From the NCBI GenBank assembly GCA_028554795.2, contig CM068831.1, forward strand, positions 33,592,644-33,656,643: a stretch of DNA of 64,000 nucleotides. Direction: 5' to 3'. Shown here in pieces: positions 44,127-54,335 of the stretch. The notes beneath the pieces are model-generated. The model was given only the letters and a program-made list of their open reading frames with translations. It did no database searches and was not told where the DNA came from. This DNA is from Sinohyriopsis cumingii. Lineage: Eukaryota; Mollusca; Bivalvia; Unionida; Unionidae. Numbering within the stretch: the stretch's first letter is position 1; each line of letters begins with the position of its first letter. The position numbers were made by a program, and so were the translations under genes.

Positions 44127-44208
44127 TTTTGCTCGTTGGTTCCGGGACATTCATCAAAGATACACTAACTTCGATGACTAAGCATACGCCCTTTTATCTT
44201 TTTTTGGA

Positions 44209-44418
44209 CTATCGCTTTGTCATAAAGGTGACAATATGTTTTCCACAATCACCAAGGAATCCTCCCCTTTGGCGACTCCTCTTTTTCTTTGAACGAATGT
44301 GTCTTTTCTTAGGGTAACGTCGATGCTTGGCTAAGCGTTTTGTCGGATGACGAGACTGTCCTTGTCTCTTTCCTTTTTGGACAGGAGAGTGACGGTGTGC
44401 ACTTCTTTGAGGTGACAT
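44209..44418 (-). CDS. Small Arg/Lys/His-rich basic protein (deleted in copy 1)
   Basis: This 69-residue frame starts at ATG 44418. About 40% of residues are Arg, Lys or His (PKKRHIRSKKKRSRQRGG). The C-terminus is short and mildly hydrophobic (FLGDCGKHIVTF). Composition suits a DNA-condensing core protein like adenovirus pX/mu or a protamine, which is inference from composition only. It is preceded by a TATA-like AGTATAGAAAAG (about 44473-44484). Copy 1 lacks the gene: its flanks are joined through a shared GGTGACAT at the two start codons. The frame is intact. Confidence 0.6.
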   Translation of the reverse strand: MSPQRSAHRHSPVQKGKRQGQSRHPTKRLAKHRRYPKKRHIRSKKKRSRQRGGFLGDCGKHIVTFMTKR

Positions 44419-44476
44419 CTTTTGGGAATTCAGGAGCACAAAAACAGTGATACCTCTGCTTTGTCGCAGCCCTTTT

Positions 44477-45400
44477 CTATACTGGAACGCGTCGCCACTT
44501 TTTGTCTTTACGTCGTATCAACTTGAGGACAGGCATCACACGTCGTGCAGGGGTTCGCAAAGGACTAAATCGGGACAGTTCTTGCTTGGACAAATCCAGT
44601 AAACTCTGTAACATGCACGATCTCTCTTGGACTTTGATTTTGGGAGCAGGTACTTTGTGAGCAGCTGTCACGGCAGTTAAAGAGGAGGAGGGTGTCACCA
44701 CTGGAGGAGAAGTTCTTGGAGACACGGGCTTCCATGGTTTCACTATCTGAGGAAAAATGGGTGTCAAATTGGGTTTGGCAGGTATCACCAGCAACGGAGA
44801 AGTGGAAGAACCTGAGGCTACCGGAGACGCGGTCATCATCGTTGCAGGTCGTGGTTTGCGAATGTAAGGTTGCGTCCTGGCTGAAGTGCCTCTCTTGCGA
44901 GTAGAAACAATTTTCTGAGGGCTTTTCTTTTTCTGAGGACTTCTCCTCTGTTTCTTTTTCTGGGGTTTTGTCTTTTCCTGGGGTTGTGACCTGGTCTTGA
45001 CACCATTACTCTTTTCCTTCTTAGGGCTTCGTTTGGCTTTTTTCTTGGGAATAACTTTGGGAGCATTAGGATTCCATCTTAAGAGGGAGCGAATGATGAC
45101 ACTTCCTAGAGTACCGCTCCCTCCAGGTTTCAAAATGATTTACTTTTTGGTTTGAGTGTCGATGTGGGGATCGGCCAGTTGGATCAAAGTTACTTTGTTT
45201 CTATCAAAAAAGCGTTTGATTTGATGAGGAATCTGAATGATACCTTGCAGTAATTAACGTGCTGTCACCGTAAACCATCCTAAGACTTCTCTGAGACTGG
45301 TTCCTAAGACACGGGCACGTATTTGTGGATTTTTTTCGCGACTGATGCCATACAAGGCACGAATCAATTTGACGGGAAGATGAGACTGAAGGGACATCAT
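44477..45400 (-). pseudogene. Lys/Pro-rich conserved structural-block protein, broken
   Basis: From ATG 45400 there are 308 codons in one frame with two CAA-to-TAA stops, near 45257 and 45143. The conserved N-terminal part (LIRALYGISREKNPQIRA, GWFTV, LKPGGSGTLGSVIIRSLLRW), the Lys/Pro/Ser-rich middle with SPQKKK units, and the C-terminal MLQSLLDLSKQEL are clear. The Gly codon that is a stop in copy 1 is intact here. Confidence 0.6.
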
Positions 45401-45501
45401 GTTGACACTGTATGAGACAGACGAAAAGTGTCTGAGATTTTTATAGATTTTTGGGGGGATTAAGTCGAGGACGGAGACGGGTATAGGACAAGCCCTCCGT
45501 C

Positions 45502-46190
45502 TTAACACCATTGGTGAAACAAAAGAGTACGAAATCGCAAATAATCAGGGGTAGTGGGTTTCAAATTGACGAGTAAATAGACGTGTGGAGTTTGAGTGGC
45601 ATCGTCGTACGCCTGAGTTACCCAAGGCGTTCCTAACTGTTTGGCTAAAACTTGCACTTGCGATTTATTTCGAGGGCTTTTAAACAAGACCACGTAATGA
45701 GCATTGAGACTGATGGTACGCTGGGCTTTACTTTGTTGAAACAAATTTTGAGTGATGTAAATGACACTGGCATTACGATGATGCCCTTTGCGCGTAAACC
45801 AAAGTTTAATTTCCTCTTCGTTAACTCCTAACATGTCGTCGAAAATGACCAAATGGGTTTGACGGGAGTCAGACACGATTCCGTCGTCTTCGTTAGGAAT
45901 GCCTTCCACAAACACGATGGAATCGCCTTGACTTTCTCGCAAGAGGCTGTACGCCGATTGCCACTCTTTGTAACACCACACGATCCGTTGAGGTGGCCGA
46001 TCGATCAAATGATGTTTATGTTCGATCAAACGTTTGACAAATTCGGTTTTGCCTGAACCGCTAGGTCCAGCAATGAGCATATTAAAGGGATGGCGAAGAT
46101 ACAAAGCCTCCCAACTGGCACGATCTAAGTGTTCTTCGATGACTTTTTGTATGTGGAGGAAGAGAGAGAGAAGACAGCAGAGGTAGCCAT
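45502..46190 (-). pseudogene. FtsK/HerA-like packaging ATPase, broken
   Basis: ATG 46190 begins MATSA, but a small indel near 46150 shifts the frame. The body, with Walker A GPSGSGKT and Walker B THLVIFDDM, then runs open until a CAA-to-TAA stop at 45504-45502, removing the last ~14 residues present in copy 1. Function as in 8908-9636. Confidence 0.85.
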
Positions 46191-46308
46191 AGTGTTAGGA
46201 ATGTCACTTGTGACACTAAAACAGAAAAGACAAGAGTTTTTATGCTTTTTTCAGGACACGTTTATTGATGTTTTAAAAATGAACACGAAAGACAAAAACA
46301 CATAAAAG

Positions 46309-46605
46309 TCAAAGGCTTAAGTACAACGATAAAATGCACATGAAAACGATCAAAGTGGAATAGAAACAAGTCTCTGTACAATATGTTTTGGGTAATGTTC
46401 TGACAAGTTCTACAGGGGGTAATGTCACACAAGTGTCCTCCCGAAAGGGTCTTTCAGGAATGTCCATGACAGTTCTGTCCTGGGTGACGGGTACTTCTGG
46501 TACTGTCACCACCACAGGTGGTAAAGTGACTTTTTTCTTTGGACGTTGGAAGGAAGTATCACAACTCTCGAGCGTACTGGGCCACTTCTTGAGTACAAGC
46601 CTCAA
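46309..46605 (-). CDS. Accessory C-terminally anchored membrane protein (5' limit unclear)
   Basis: About 80 residues are conserved with copy 1 (VTVPEVPVTQDRTVMDIPER, ETCFYSTLIVFMCILSLYLSL). A hydrophobic C-terminus suggests a tail-anchored protein. There is no ATG at the start of the open frame. It may be the 3' half of the upstream MKVV gene (46602-46806) separated by a frameshift in an A-run, or a separate gene whose start is lost. Function unknown. Confidence 0.45.
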   Translation of the reverse strand: MRLVLKKWPSTLESCDTSFQRPKKKVTLPPVVVTVPEVPVTQDRTVMDIPERPFREDTCVTLPPVELVRTLPKTYCTETCFYSTLIVFMCILSLYLSL

Positions 46606-46806
46606 AACCCCATTTTTTTCCAGTCACGTACATCTGTCCAATGGAGGTGTAAGTCACAAGCTACACACACATCGTCATACACGTCTTCGGTAGCTAAAAG
46701 TTGACGAATCTTTTTTTCCCGTAGAGGTCGAGAAGCATCCAGTTGAAAACGCAAGGCTTTGAGTAAAATGAGTCTCTCGTAACAATTTAAAGGCACCACT
46801 TTCATG
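46602..46806 (-). CDS. Accessory protein with CxxC, possibly frameshifted
   Basis: ATG 46806 opens a 67-residue frame: MKVVPLNCYERLILLKALRF, a charged helical segment, then DVCVACDLHLHW with a CxxC...H cluster. It ends soon after a run of A's (KKMGF). In the alternative frame the sequence continues with EACTQEVAQYAREL, so a one-base insertion in the A-run is likely. Absent from copy 1. No family recognised. Confidence 0.45.
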
Positions 46807-47014
46807 TTCGACTGAGTGGTAAGTACTGTAAAGAGGAATCGGATGGTAAACAAAATCCCAGAAAACAAGTCACTAAGACACACACTATGCGTCGAGCCAA
46901 ATTCAATGGATACAGTTGTCGTAATAATTGATGGTAATCATTCACGGTTTGAATACTGTCATTGAGTTCCTTCCATGGAATCTGTTCAATCACTTGTGAT
47001 ATAAACCGTAGCAT
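46802..47014 (-). CDS. Hypothetical accessory protein
   Basis: ATG 47014 opens 70 codons. The first half is helical (MLRFISQVIEQIPWKELNDS, LLRQLYPLNLARRI). The second half has a hydrophobic Cys-containing stretch (VCVLVTCFLGFCL) that could be a membrane segment or an out-of-frame tail. It overlaps the MKVV gene start by a few bases. No copy 1 equivalent. Weak evidence beyond context. Confidence 0.35.
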   Translation of the reverse strand: MLRFISQVIEQIPWKELNDSIQTVNDYHQLLRQLYPLNLARRIVCVLVTCFLGFCLPSDSSLQYLPLSRT

Positions 47015-47181
47015 GGCAGCCTGTTTTGATACTCTCTTTTTTTTCGGATGCAATAAATGTACTTTCTAGCCAGATATCTTCGTTCTCCAGTAGGAAATCT
47101 AAATCTTGCATACTGTAACCTACAGTCCAGAGTTCGTTTAGAAGTTTCCTCTTCCACTAAGCAGATTCCACGTAAAAGATG

Positions 47182-47448
47182 TTAGCAATCCTTTAACTCT
47201 TCTTCCTCAATTCGTTGCACTAGGTGAATCTCGAAGTAACCAAAATTATGAACATGTCGATCATTTGCAACCTCAAAGTGTGGAACAATGTCTGAACACT
47301 GGAATAGTTTCTTACGAATCAGTTCTCTTATAGCATTCAGGTACCAATGGTTCAAACACCGGTGACGTAACGAATGCAATTGTTCTTTACGTTTCACTTG
47401 TATTTTGATCATTTCTCGGTAAATGCGTTCTCTTAATTCCACAGGCAA
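47182..47448 (-). CDS. Hypothetical accessory ORF without clear start
   Basis: An 88-codon frame reads LPVELRERIYREMIKIQVKR, then helical segments (LRHRCLNHWYLNAIRELIRK), ending EEEELKDC. There is no ATG before codon 13, so it may be a 5'-damaged gene. The opening LPVELRERI is reminiscent of F-box-like starts, but this is too short to assign. No copy 1 equivalent. Confidence 0.35.
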   Translation of the reverse strand: MPVELRERIYREMIKIQVKRKEQLHSLRHRCLNHWYLNAIRELIRKKLFQCSDIVPHFEVANDRHVHNFGYFEIHLVQRIEEEELKDC

Positions 47449-47502
47449 GCCACGAATGTTCTCTTGTAAAGTATCTATTTAGGGATTACAGATATCGTCC
47501 CA

Positions 47503-47970
47503 CTAAAGGTAAATAGTGAAACTGAGAGACCATGGAGCATGTTCCAGGTAGGCCGAATCTTGTGGTTCCCAGTGGTGAAGTGACACGCCGCAACTGAAAC
47601 ACTTGACTGTATCCCCTTCGCCCAAGTAGAAAAATCCGGCACTGGCTAATTCTTCAGGTGTTGGTCCTCCCATATACTTCGGCCATTTTCCTTTGAACGA
47701 TTGAAAACGATTTTCAAAGCTGCAGGATTCAGATAAACGCACAGGGAACGAATATTCGTCTTTCACAGGTTCGTTTCGATGAGGGTAGTGTGGCATCGAT
47801 AGGAGTTTGCTCAGGGCTGTATGACATCCGTAGGGTGGTAGCCGTGAAGGCTGACATCCACATTTACCATGAAACCCAGTAAAGTGCACACGATGACGAG
47901 TGGCATCAATCAGGTTTGACACGCACAGCATCACTTTCCATGATAGGGGTAGTGACACTAAAGTTCCCAT
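47503..47970 (-). CDS. BIR-domain (IAP-like) protein with a missing zinc ligand
   Basis: The frame of 155 residues starts at ATG 47970. The C-terminal ~75 residues are a BIR domain: ENRFQSFKGKWP, LASAGFFYLG, DTVKCFSCGVSLHHW and YLEHAPW. BIR domains bind zinc through CxxC, His and a final Cys. Here the residue six positions after the His is Phe instead of Cys. The first ~60 residues are less convincing and may be out of frame; the true N-terminus may be the MNTFRE frame at 48109. Viral IAPs block apoptosis in known families; activity here is doubtful. The whole block is absent from copy 1. Confidence 0.7.
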   Translation of the reverse strand: MGTLVSLPLSWKVMLCVSNLIDATRHRVHFTGFHGKCGCQPSRLPPYGCHTALSKLLSMPHYPHRNEPVKDEYSFPVRLSESCSFENRFQSFKGKWPKYMGGPTPEELASAGFFYLGEGDTVKCFSCGVSLHHWEPQDSAYLEHAPWSLSFTIYL

Positions 47971-48109
47971 GATGCTTTACTGTATCACTGACGTCACAAC
48001 GTACAGCATCACTCACATCGCAAGGCTCAGCATCGCATTCCATTTCAGAGGCCCCAAACTTGAATTGTGCCTGTCTGAACTTGTTTTGTGTTTCTCTGAA
48101 AGTATTCAT
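47906..48109 (-). CDS. Small accessory ORF with DVSDAV/DVSDTV repeat
   Basis: ATG 48109 opens 67 codons (MNTFRETQNKFRQAQFKFG, then CDVSDAVRCDVSDTV). TATA-like boxes lie upstream (GTATAAAAAG near 48161-48171). The end overlaps the BIR gene at 47503-47970 in another frame. It may be the original N-terminus of that gene, separated by a frameshift. Copy 1 keeps its first ~30 codons. Confidence 0.45.
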   Translation of the reverse strand: MNTFRETQNKFRQAQFKFGASEMECDAEPCDVSDAVRCDVSDTVKHHGNFSVTTPIMESDAVRVKPD

Positions 48110-48219
48110 CTTGTTCACTTGGTCTTGGTTGTCACAATGAACTATCGATCTTGCATATTGTCCCTTTTTATACTAGCCGCAATGAAGTCTCAAGCTTGTA
48201 CATCGTTCCTTTTTTATGT

Positions 48220-48594
48220 CTAGTTTTGGAAGGTGCCGTCTCTAAGTGTAATGGGTGGAAAGGCCATAGAAAGGTAAGGACAGTGCGGAGACCATCGAGT
48301 GTGTTCCAGAATAGCTGAATCTTTATAGATACATAGATCCATTCGTAACTTCAGGCCACAACTGAAACACTGTACTTCGTATCCCAATCCAGTCTCAGGT
48401 CCCAAGTAGACAAATCCTGTTCTAGCTAAAACATTCGAAGTAGGTAATCGTTCCCTATCCGTAGGCCATTTTTGAAACGTTTCCAATCGACGAGCACAAT
48501 CACAATAGTCAGGTAAGAAGACAAGAAAATGGTAGGGTTTGAACTTGGAGTTCTCAGTGGGTTTCTCACTCGTATCTTGCTGTGGCGAAGTCAT
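48220..48594 (-). CDS. BIR-domain (IAP-like) protein with complete zinc site
   Basis: The product is 124 residues from ATG 48594, whose ATGA overlaps the polymerase stop codon. The single BIR domain spans about residues 35-110: ARRLETFQKWP, LARTGFVYLG, YEVQCFSCGLKL and ILEHTRWSPHCPYL, with CxxC, His and Cys all present. A minus-strand TATA box (GTATAAAAG) lies near 48628-48637. No RING domain follows. In baculoviruses and other viruses such proteins inhibit host cell death; by analogy this would be an anti-apoptotic factor. It is the best-preserved accessory gene of copy 2 and is missing in copy 1. Confidence 0.8.
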   Translation of the reverse strand: MTSPQQDTSEKPTENSKFKPYHFLVFLPDYCDCARRLETFQKWPTDRERLPTSNVLARTGFVYLGPETGLGYEVQCFSCGLKLRMDLCIYKDSAILEHTRWSPHCPYLSMAFPPITLRDGTFQN

Positions 48595-51500
48595 CCTTCT
48601 GGTGGGCGGCTATCCTCTAACAACAAATCTTTTATACAGACATGTCCATGCGGCAAAGTGAAGTGATTGGGAAGTCGCACTCGCTTCTGGTACAAGATTT
48701 GATAGACTTTTTCCAAGGGTCGACTGACGATTTGGTTAGTGCGTAAGCGTACAATATTATGCGGTTCACGAGTTTTCATCTTCTCCAGACTGCAAGGCTT
48801 CTTTCAATATGCCAAAGTTCACCACTCGACTGGCACGATAATTCAGAGTCAATCCTTTCACTCTGCACTTCGTGTGCACTTCTCCTTGTTTGTCACGGTA
48901 TTCGTAGCCGTAATTTTTAGGACCGCCACTCGAGAAAATTAGAATCTTGTCGTCGGGGTGCTCGTCTGTCCAGGCTCCTAGACGGTCTCCTTGGATATCA
49001 GGGTCATGTTGACCCCGGGCACTCGATGTAAATGCAACTGTCCGTGTCAAAGTACAGGACGCGTTCCAATAACAGTTCTAAAGCTTCGTACAATTTTAAG
49101 CGAGCATGAGCTGTCACGTAAGCCGCAATGATGACATTTCCAAATTCGTCGGCTTCTACAAAGTCCAGATCTTCTTTGTAATTGACCAAGATCAAATTCT
49201 CGCGAATGACGTCCACGTGTTTCATGTATTTGGTTTTGTCGTGAATCATCTGAAAGTAGCGGGAAGGTTCTGTCAAATACTCCGTATTGGGTAAACACAG
49301 TCGTTGTGCCATTTTGCCCCACAAGCAATTTAACATCACTTTGGCAAACGATCGCCTACCTTCGTTTTTCTCGATGTGATCTAAAGTGATAATTTCCTGC
49401 TTCCAGTATTTGTCTTTGAATTTCTTTTCGTCTTCGGGAGTGTGACACCAGGAAGGATAGCCACTGTCCTCTTGTTTTAGTTTCAAAAAGGCATCCACGT
49501 AGTCTGCGAAAATGCCTTTCTGAGTGGGGTCACCCTTGTGGTATTGTTGTGTCTTGGGAAAGTAGCAAATTTCGTACACTTCTAACAGTTGGTATCCCAT
49601 GACCAGAGCTTTGAACAATTCCACGCTAACCCACGTCCTCGTCAAGGCGCGTTCTTCCTGGGTGTGCTGACATGGCTGATCTTGGTTGCACGTTTCGGCA
49701 CAAGTACGGCACAAGGGAAACATCAGTTTGCCTTGACAATGGTGAGGTAAGACGGGATGGTATAGGTTCGTGGGAGGCAAAACTTTACACTTGATCAAGC
49801 CTTCGTATTGTCGAATGTTGACCAGGTCGATGTGTTCCGTCAACAATTGCGGGTGCCCTGCAGGAAAGCGACAATATTTGCACACGTAGGGATACAGCGG
49901 GCACACGTCCAAGTATTTGATTTCTTCTCCTTTCTCTTCGTCGGCTTGGTACAGCAAACATGTAGCATTGGTCCTACCTCCGTACAAACTGTCCCTTGGG
50001 TTCAGGGGGTCCACCCACTGGTAACTTTCTACGATGCCTTTAAACTCGGAATCGGTTTTCAAACGGTGATCGTACTCCTGTTCCCACATTTCCACTACTT
50101 GGTATCCTTGCTGTTCTACCTTCAAGCGTCGCTGACAAGTGTCCTGGTACAAGTCTTCCATGTTTCGTTGTAAAAACTGATTTTTAGTGCCATGTTCAGG
50201 GTAACAGACGGGACATCCGTGAAATATGCAACCGTTAAACTCGTACACGATCTTGGGGTTTTCTAAGTCCCAACCATCTACCGAATACGTTCCGATGGTC
50301 TTTTCGCTCCCTCCGTTGCGGACATGCTGAATCCATTTGTCTTCCATGTCGCACAAGTAATGTAACCAGCGTAGGGCTTTGACCGAATATTGACATTTGA
50401 CAAAGTTGGTCGTTTGAGGGCTGATGACAGCCAATGTGTTTTCAAGCATGAATCGTTGTATGTACACTAAGGAACATGCTTTGGCAATGGTGCAAGCTTC
50501 TTTCAAAGGATCGACCCGTCCGTGTTCCATGAACAGTTCTCGAAATTTTCCACAGCAACGCCGCAAAATGTCCACGTCGGACGACAATACTTTAACATTT
50601 CTTCCTGAAAGTCAAAAGGGTCCGAGGCATGGGTCTGGTACCAAGCGTAGAAAGCTTCTCGTTGTTCGGTATGCATGTTGTCGGGGTCGTAGTCTTTAGC
50701 CTCAGGCAAATGGGGTAGAACAGCATGTTGATTGGCTTCGGTATTGAAAAAGTGAGGAAAATAACCTTTAGCTATTTCTGTCATTCCAAACGTTTTAGGC
50801 ATTGGACTCAAAGGCATGGCCAAGTAACTCATCGGATCGTTAAACTGTACTTGTCCCACTTGCATGAAATTGATTTTGGCTCCGTTCAAAGTGACTTTAG
50901 GACGCTCGGTGCCTTGTTCCGTATAGTATCTCAAAAGAAACTGTCCATCGTATCCTGAGAAATTGTGAGCCATTACCGTTGCATGACGATGACAATCTCC
51001 GTAACGTTCGATGTCCTCTTGGCTCCACGTCTTGTCGATGGGCTCTACGAATTCGGCTAGCGTGTTCGGTCCACGAAAGATTCTTTCACGTCCTCCAGGA
51101 ATCTTGCTGCAATGAGGGCAATAACTAAAGATATGCTCTTGAATTTACTTTTCGCATGCTTGGTGAGCCACGCAGAAATTAGGAATGTGAATACCGGTCT
51201 CTTGCATATATTCGAAATTGAAAAAGATGAAATTCCCTTTCTTCTTGTGGTTATCATTTTCCTCTTGTTGGGGTTGATATTTTTGCATGTAGCATTGATG
51301 TTCTAAGTCCACGATTTGGTGACAAATGTGACATTTTTTCTTTCCTGGACATACGTGTGCCTTGGCACTGTTGGTACGTATGCCTTGTCCACACGTAGGA
51401 CACAATCGCAGCAGTTGACAAGCACATTTCTGCTGTGAACCTTGTGTCTTTAGATGTTGTTGGTAACAGTCAGGGTTGACAAACGTGCGCAGACAAACAG

Positions 51501-52653
51501 GACAATACACTCTTTCTTGTCCTTTGTCCAGACAGGGTTGAGATGCCAAACATCCTGAGCATTTCGTTCCACAATGTTTGTGTTGCTCTCGATTGTTATA
51601 GCCATAGTCACATTTCTCACAATAATAACTGTATGCCAAGAATGCCGTGATACTGGTAATGGTATCGAAATGTTCATGATGATGATAGACGTGAATGTAT
51701 TTTCCATCCTTAAAATCTTTCCCTCGAAACAACAGAGACCCGCGAACTTCTTGAGGGTGCACTTTCAAGGTGTAGCGTGGAGCTGGGGTATCTTGCAATT
51801 TTTGCATCTTAGGAATGCCACAGGGTGTGTCTTTGGACAGGCCTGCTTGTTGTAACAGGAGTTCTGTTTCATTTCGTTGTTTGGCTCGGTCCGATTGTTG
51901 AATAGTTTTCCAGGCTCTTTTCCATTCTGCCGTGTCGTTCTTGTTGGCATAAGTTCGTCTCACCACGATAGCTCGGGCTAAACAAATTTGGTCTTGAGGG
52001 TTGTTAATTTGGACGAGACCCTTCTTGGTGCTGCGAAGGTCGTTCACAAATAACACTTTTCTGCGTTGTCCGGTCCCTTGAGGAGGAGAGACGTGGGTCA
52101 TGAACAGTGTAGATTTTCCATCGGTGATGTCAAACTGGTCATTGGATTGTTGCACGTGTTGAATCTTGTCCATGACTTTGGAAGGGGTCAATTCTACGGG
52201 ACTGCTAAACTCGATCCAAACAGGGGATTTCAAACCGTCGTGTTGTATGTAAAGTCTCAAGTGATCGTCTTCTTTGGCTTGACATTGACGTTTCAGTGTG
52301 GTGAGCAAAGAATCCCACACCTCGGTGATGAAACCCCCTACTTTCTCCAACGGTACGTCGGACTTGAAATCTTTAAACTTCACCCTGTAAGTGTAAGCCG
52401 TGGTTCTAAATTTTCTAGAGGAGCGCTTTTCCGTCTCTCGAATATGGTAGTACTTTTCAGGGTTGACTAAGGGTGGTGAACTTTGGTTAGGTACAGACTC
52501 TCTGGGTCTGGATTCTGGTTCACTCATGTCATCTTCAAAATCACTGGCATGAATTTGTGCCAAGACTTCAGCGATGGTACGAGGCGATAGGTCACGTTTC
52601 TGACTCTTACTTTCTTCTTCTTCTTTCTCCTCAACTGGATTCGATCGTTTCAT
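48591..52653 (-). pseudogene. Protein-primed family B DNA polymerase, broken
   Basis: The start is ATG 52653. A TAA replaces a Cys codon in the zinc-rich/exonuclease boundary (near 51148). There is a 12-bp in-frame deletion near 51049, a one-base deletion near 50581 right at exonuclease motif III, and frameshifts near 49010 and 48775 after the catalytic YFDTDS motif. HNFSGYDGQF, DVCPLYP (Ser of motif A changed to Pro), KVMLNCLWGK and YFDTDS are readable. The intact motif B here contrasts with the nonsense codon in copy 1. Its end overlaps the BIR gene start. Confidence 0.9.
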
Positions 52654-52785
52654 CTTGACTGCGAAAAGTCAAATGCCTACATGTGAAACACCATGGGTCA
52701 CGTTATATCCATGGCAGACCAGCGTATATAAAGGGTGTGTGACTTGCCTTCCACTATTTATTTCACTCTCAAACTGAGCAGAACG
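52654..52785. promoter_or_regulatory. Divergent promoter between DNA polymerase and zinc-knuckle gene
   Basis: Plus-strand TATATAAAG near 52725-52733 is conserved with copy 1, about 55 nt before ATG 52786. The minus-strand TATA position reads GATATAAC and appears weakened. Confidence 0.5.
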
Positions 52786-53234
52786 ATGGAAGAACTTACA
52801 CAGATCGAACTTTTCATCAGAGCTTTGCGAGGGGTCATCAGAAAATTTTCTTCAGACAAGCCGACGGATTACTCACCCTCCTTTCGAGATAAAAGTCAAG
52901 ATACTTGATATATCTGTAAGAATAAAGGGCATTGGTCTTCAGAGTGTCCAGACCGTCAAAAAGCAAAACAGGGGCTAGAAGAGACAAAAGTGAAGATACC
53001 TGCTATCATTGTCAAGAAAAAGGACATTGGTCTCCAGATTGCCCAAAGAAACAACAGGAGCAAGAAGAAGAAGAGAGGAATTATGAAGAGGAAGAAGAGG
53101 TAACCTCCCCCAAGGAAGAACCCAGACACGTGCAGAAAGAGAAACAGGAGAAGAAAAGAAGAAGGGGAGAAAGTGAGAAAGAAATGGAGGAAAAAACTGT
53201 GAAAGTGAAGAAATTTATAAAACAGAGAGAGTGA
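52786..53234 (+). pseudogene. CCHC zinc-knuckle protein, broken
   Basis: Starts at ATG 52786. The first Cys of knuckle one is a TGA stop near 52906, and a frameshift follows near 52965-52975. Knuckle two (CYHCQEKGHWSPDC) and the Glu/Lys-rich tail are open to 53234. AATAAA at about 53314 is the likely poly(A) signal. Equivalent to the intact 14327-14767. Confidence 0.75.
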
Positions 53235-53373
53235 ACACAGACACAGGAGAAGCCTATGAACTTTTTAAAGTGCTATGTTGTGATGTGAATTGGATTGTAA
53301 AATTTGTACCAGAATAAACCAAGCATAAAACGTAAGTGTCTCTTGGCTTTGATTTTTAGAATAAGAACCTACA

Positions 53374-53377
<4 letters not shown>

Positions 53378-53427
<50 letters not shown>

Positions 53428-53428
53428 T
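53378..53428. repeat. CA microsatellite
   Basis: CA run between the convergent zinc-knuckle and right-arm genes. Confidence 0.95.
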
Positions 53429-53487
53429 ATAATAGGGGTAAAAAAGAACTTTTTGAGTTTTAATTGAAGTTGGTAATTGAAATACTA

Positions 53488-53526
53488 TCTCTTTTCGAGA
53501 GAAATGGGTGGCCCTGAAAAGGGCTT
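53488..53526 (-). terminator. Histone-type mRNA 3' end
   Basis: Minus strand 53525-53510 is AGCCCTTTTCAGGGCC, followed by ACCCA and the purine block TCGAAAAGAGA (about 53499-53488). One terminal base pair of the stem is lost relative to copy 1. It lies 17 nt after the stop of the 53543-54118 gene. Confidence 0.8.
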
Positions 53527-53542
53527 TGGGGTATTTGTTGAT

Positions 53543-54118
53543 TCAAACAATCAACTTTAACTGTCTTAACCCTTTGCCACGGCCAAGGCCTACTTCTGGA
53601 CTGCGTATTATCGATGATGATTTGGTAGAAATCACTAAGGGTGGTATGGTAGGTGTCGTCACAGGGTTGGGTTGTTTAGCTGGAGAAGGTCTTTTTCTCT
53701 TCGATCGTAATAAATAAGTCTGATACATTTGTTTCAGACTTCTTAACTCCGCTAAAATGTCTAACAGTACCGTAACGGTTTGACTTCCACACCCTTGTTT
53801 CTTTGATGCTTCTTCTTGTTGTTTTTTTCTTACCTCTTCTTCTTGCTGCTGTTGCTGATGGAGAAAAGCTTGTTCTGCTTCCTTTTGCTGTTGTATAAAT
53901 TTCTCCAATTCTTCTTTTTGTCTCTGTTTCAAATTCTCCACGTGTGGTAAAGTAGGAGAAAGTGGCGAAGGTACTGGTTCCGGAACAAATTCTTGCGAGG
54001 TAAGAAAATCCACAAAATCCCAATTTAAATTTACCTCTTCTGGAAGTAAGTCCGGGTTCCCTTGGGTAGTCTCCAAGGCTGGTGCACCCCAATTCATCGT
54101 CTTCTGTGTTTCCGTCAT
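53543..54118 (-). CDS. Right-arm Q/E-rich coiled-coil protein, intact
   Basis: The product is 191 residues from ATG 54118, open throughout, unlike copy 1. Conserved parts are LNWDFVDFLTSQEFVPEP near residue 35, a Gln/Glu/Lys coiled coil at about 60-115, a second helix (TVTVLLDILAELRSLKQMYQ), and a basic tail ending GLGRGKGLRQLKL. Starting at MTETQ fits the TATATA at 54172-54167. A structural scaffold or regulatory protein is possible; no family recognised. Histone-type 3' end at 53488-53526. Confidence 0.7.
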   Translation of the reverse strand: MTETQKTMNWGAPALETTQGNPDLLPEEVNLNWDFVDFLTSQEFVPEPVPSPLSPTLPHVENLKQRQKEELEKFIQQQKEAEQAFLHQQQQQEEEVRKKQQEEASKKQGCGSQTVTVLLDILAELRSLKQMYQTYLLRSKRKRPSPAKQPNPVTTPTIPPLVISTKSSSIIRSPEVGLGRGKGLRQLKLIV

Positions 54119-54335
54119 GTTTGAAAACTGTCGCATCTATTGGCTGCGCACAGACGCTAGTGACTCTATATAGGAAAAGTGACGTCACAGACTTGTCTTT
54201 TCGGATTGGACGTGGGGTGACTGAATTTTGTAACGCGTGTTTGGATTGGTCAATGAACTCAATCCGTTTCGATCCTCCCTTCCCCTATAAATAACCGTAG
54301 TTCACTGCATTCCTTCACCTGTTCTCATCAGCAAG
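54119..54335. promoter_or_regulatory. Divergent right-arm promoter with CRE, CCAAT and two TATA boxes
   Basis: Minus-strand TATATA at 54172-54167, consensus CRE TGACGTCA at 54180-54187, two inverted CCAAT boxes (GGATTGG near 54203 and 54243), and plus-strand CTATAAATA at 54285-54293. The same order and spacing as in copy 1, although the E-box is lost. Confidence 0.7.

Noticed and set aside
47014-47053. Nuclear-localisation-like PKKKRV at the start of an accessory ORF
   Set aside because: It lies upstream of the first ATG of that frame, so it is probably not translated.
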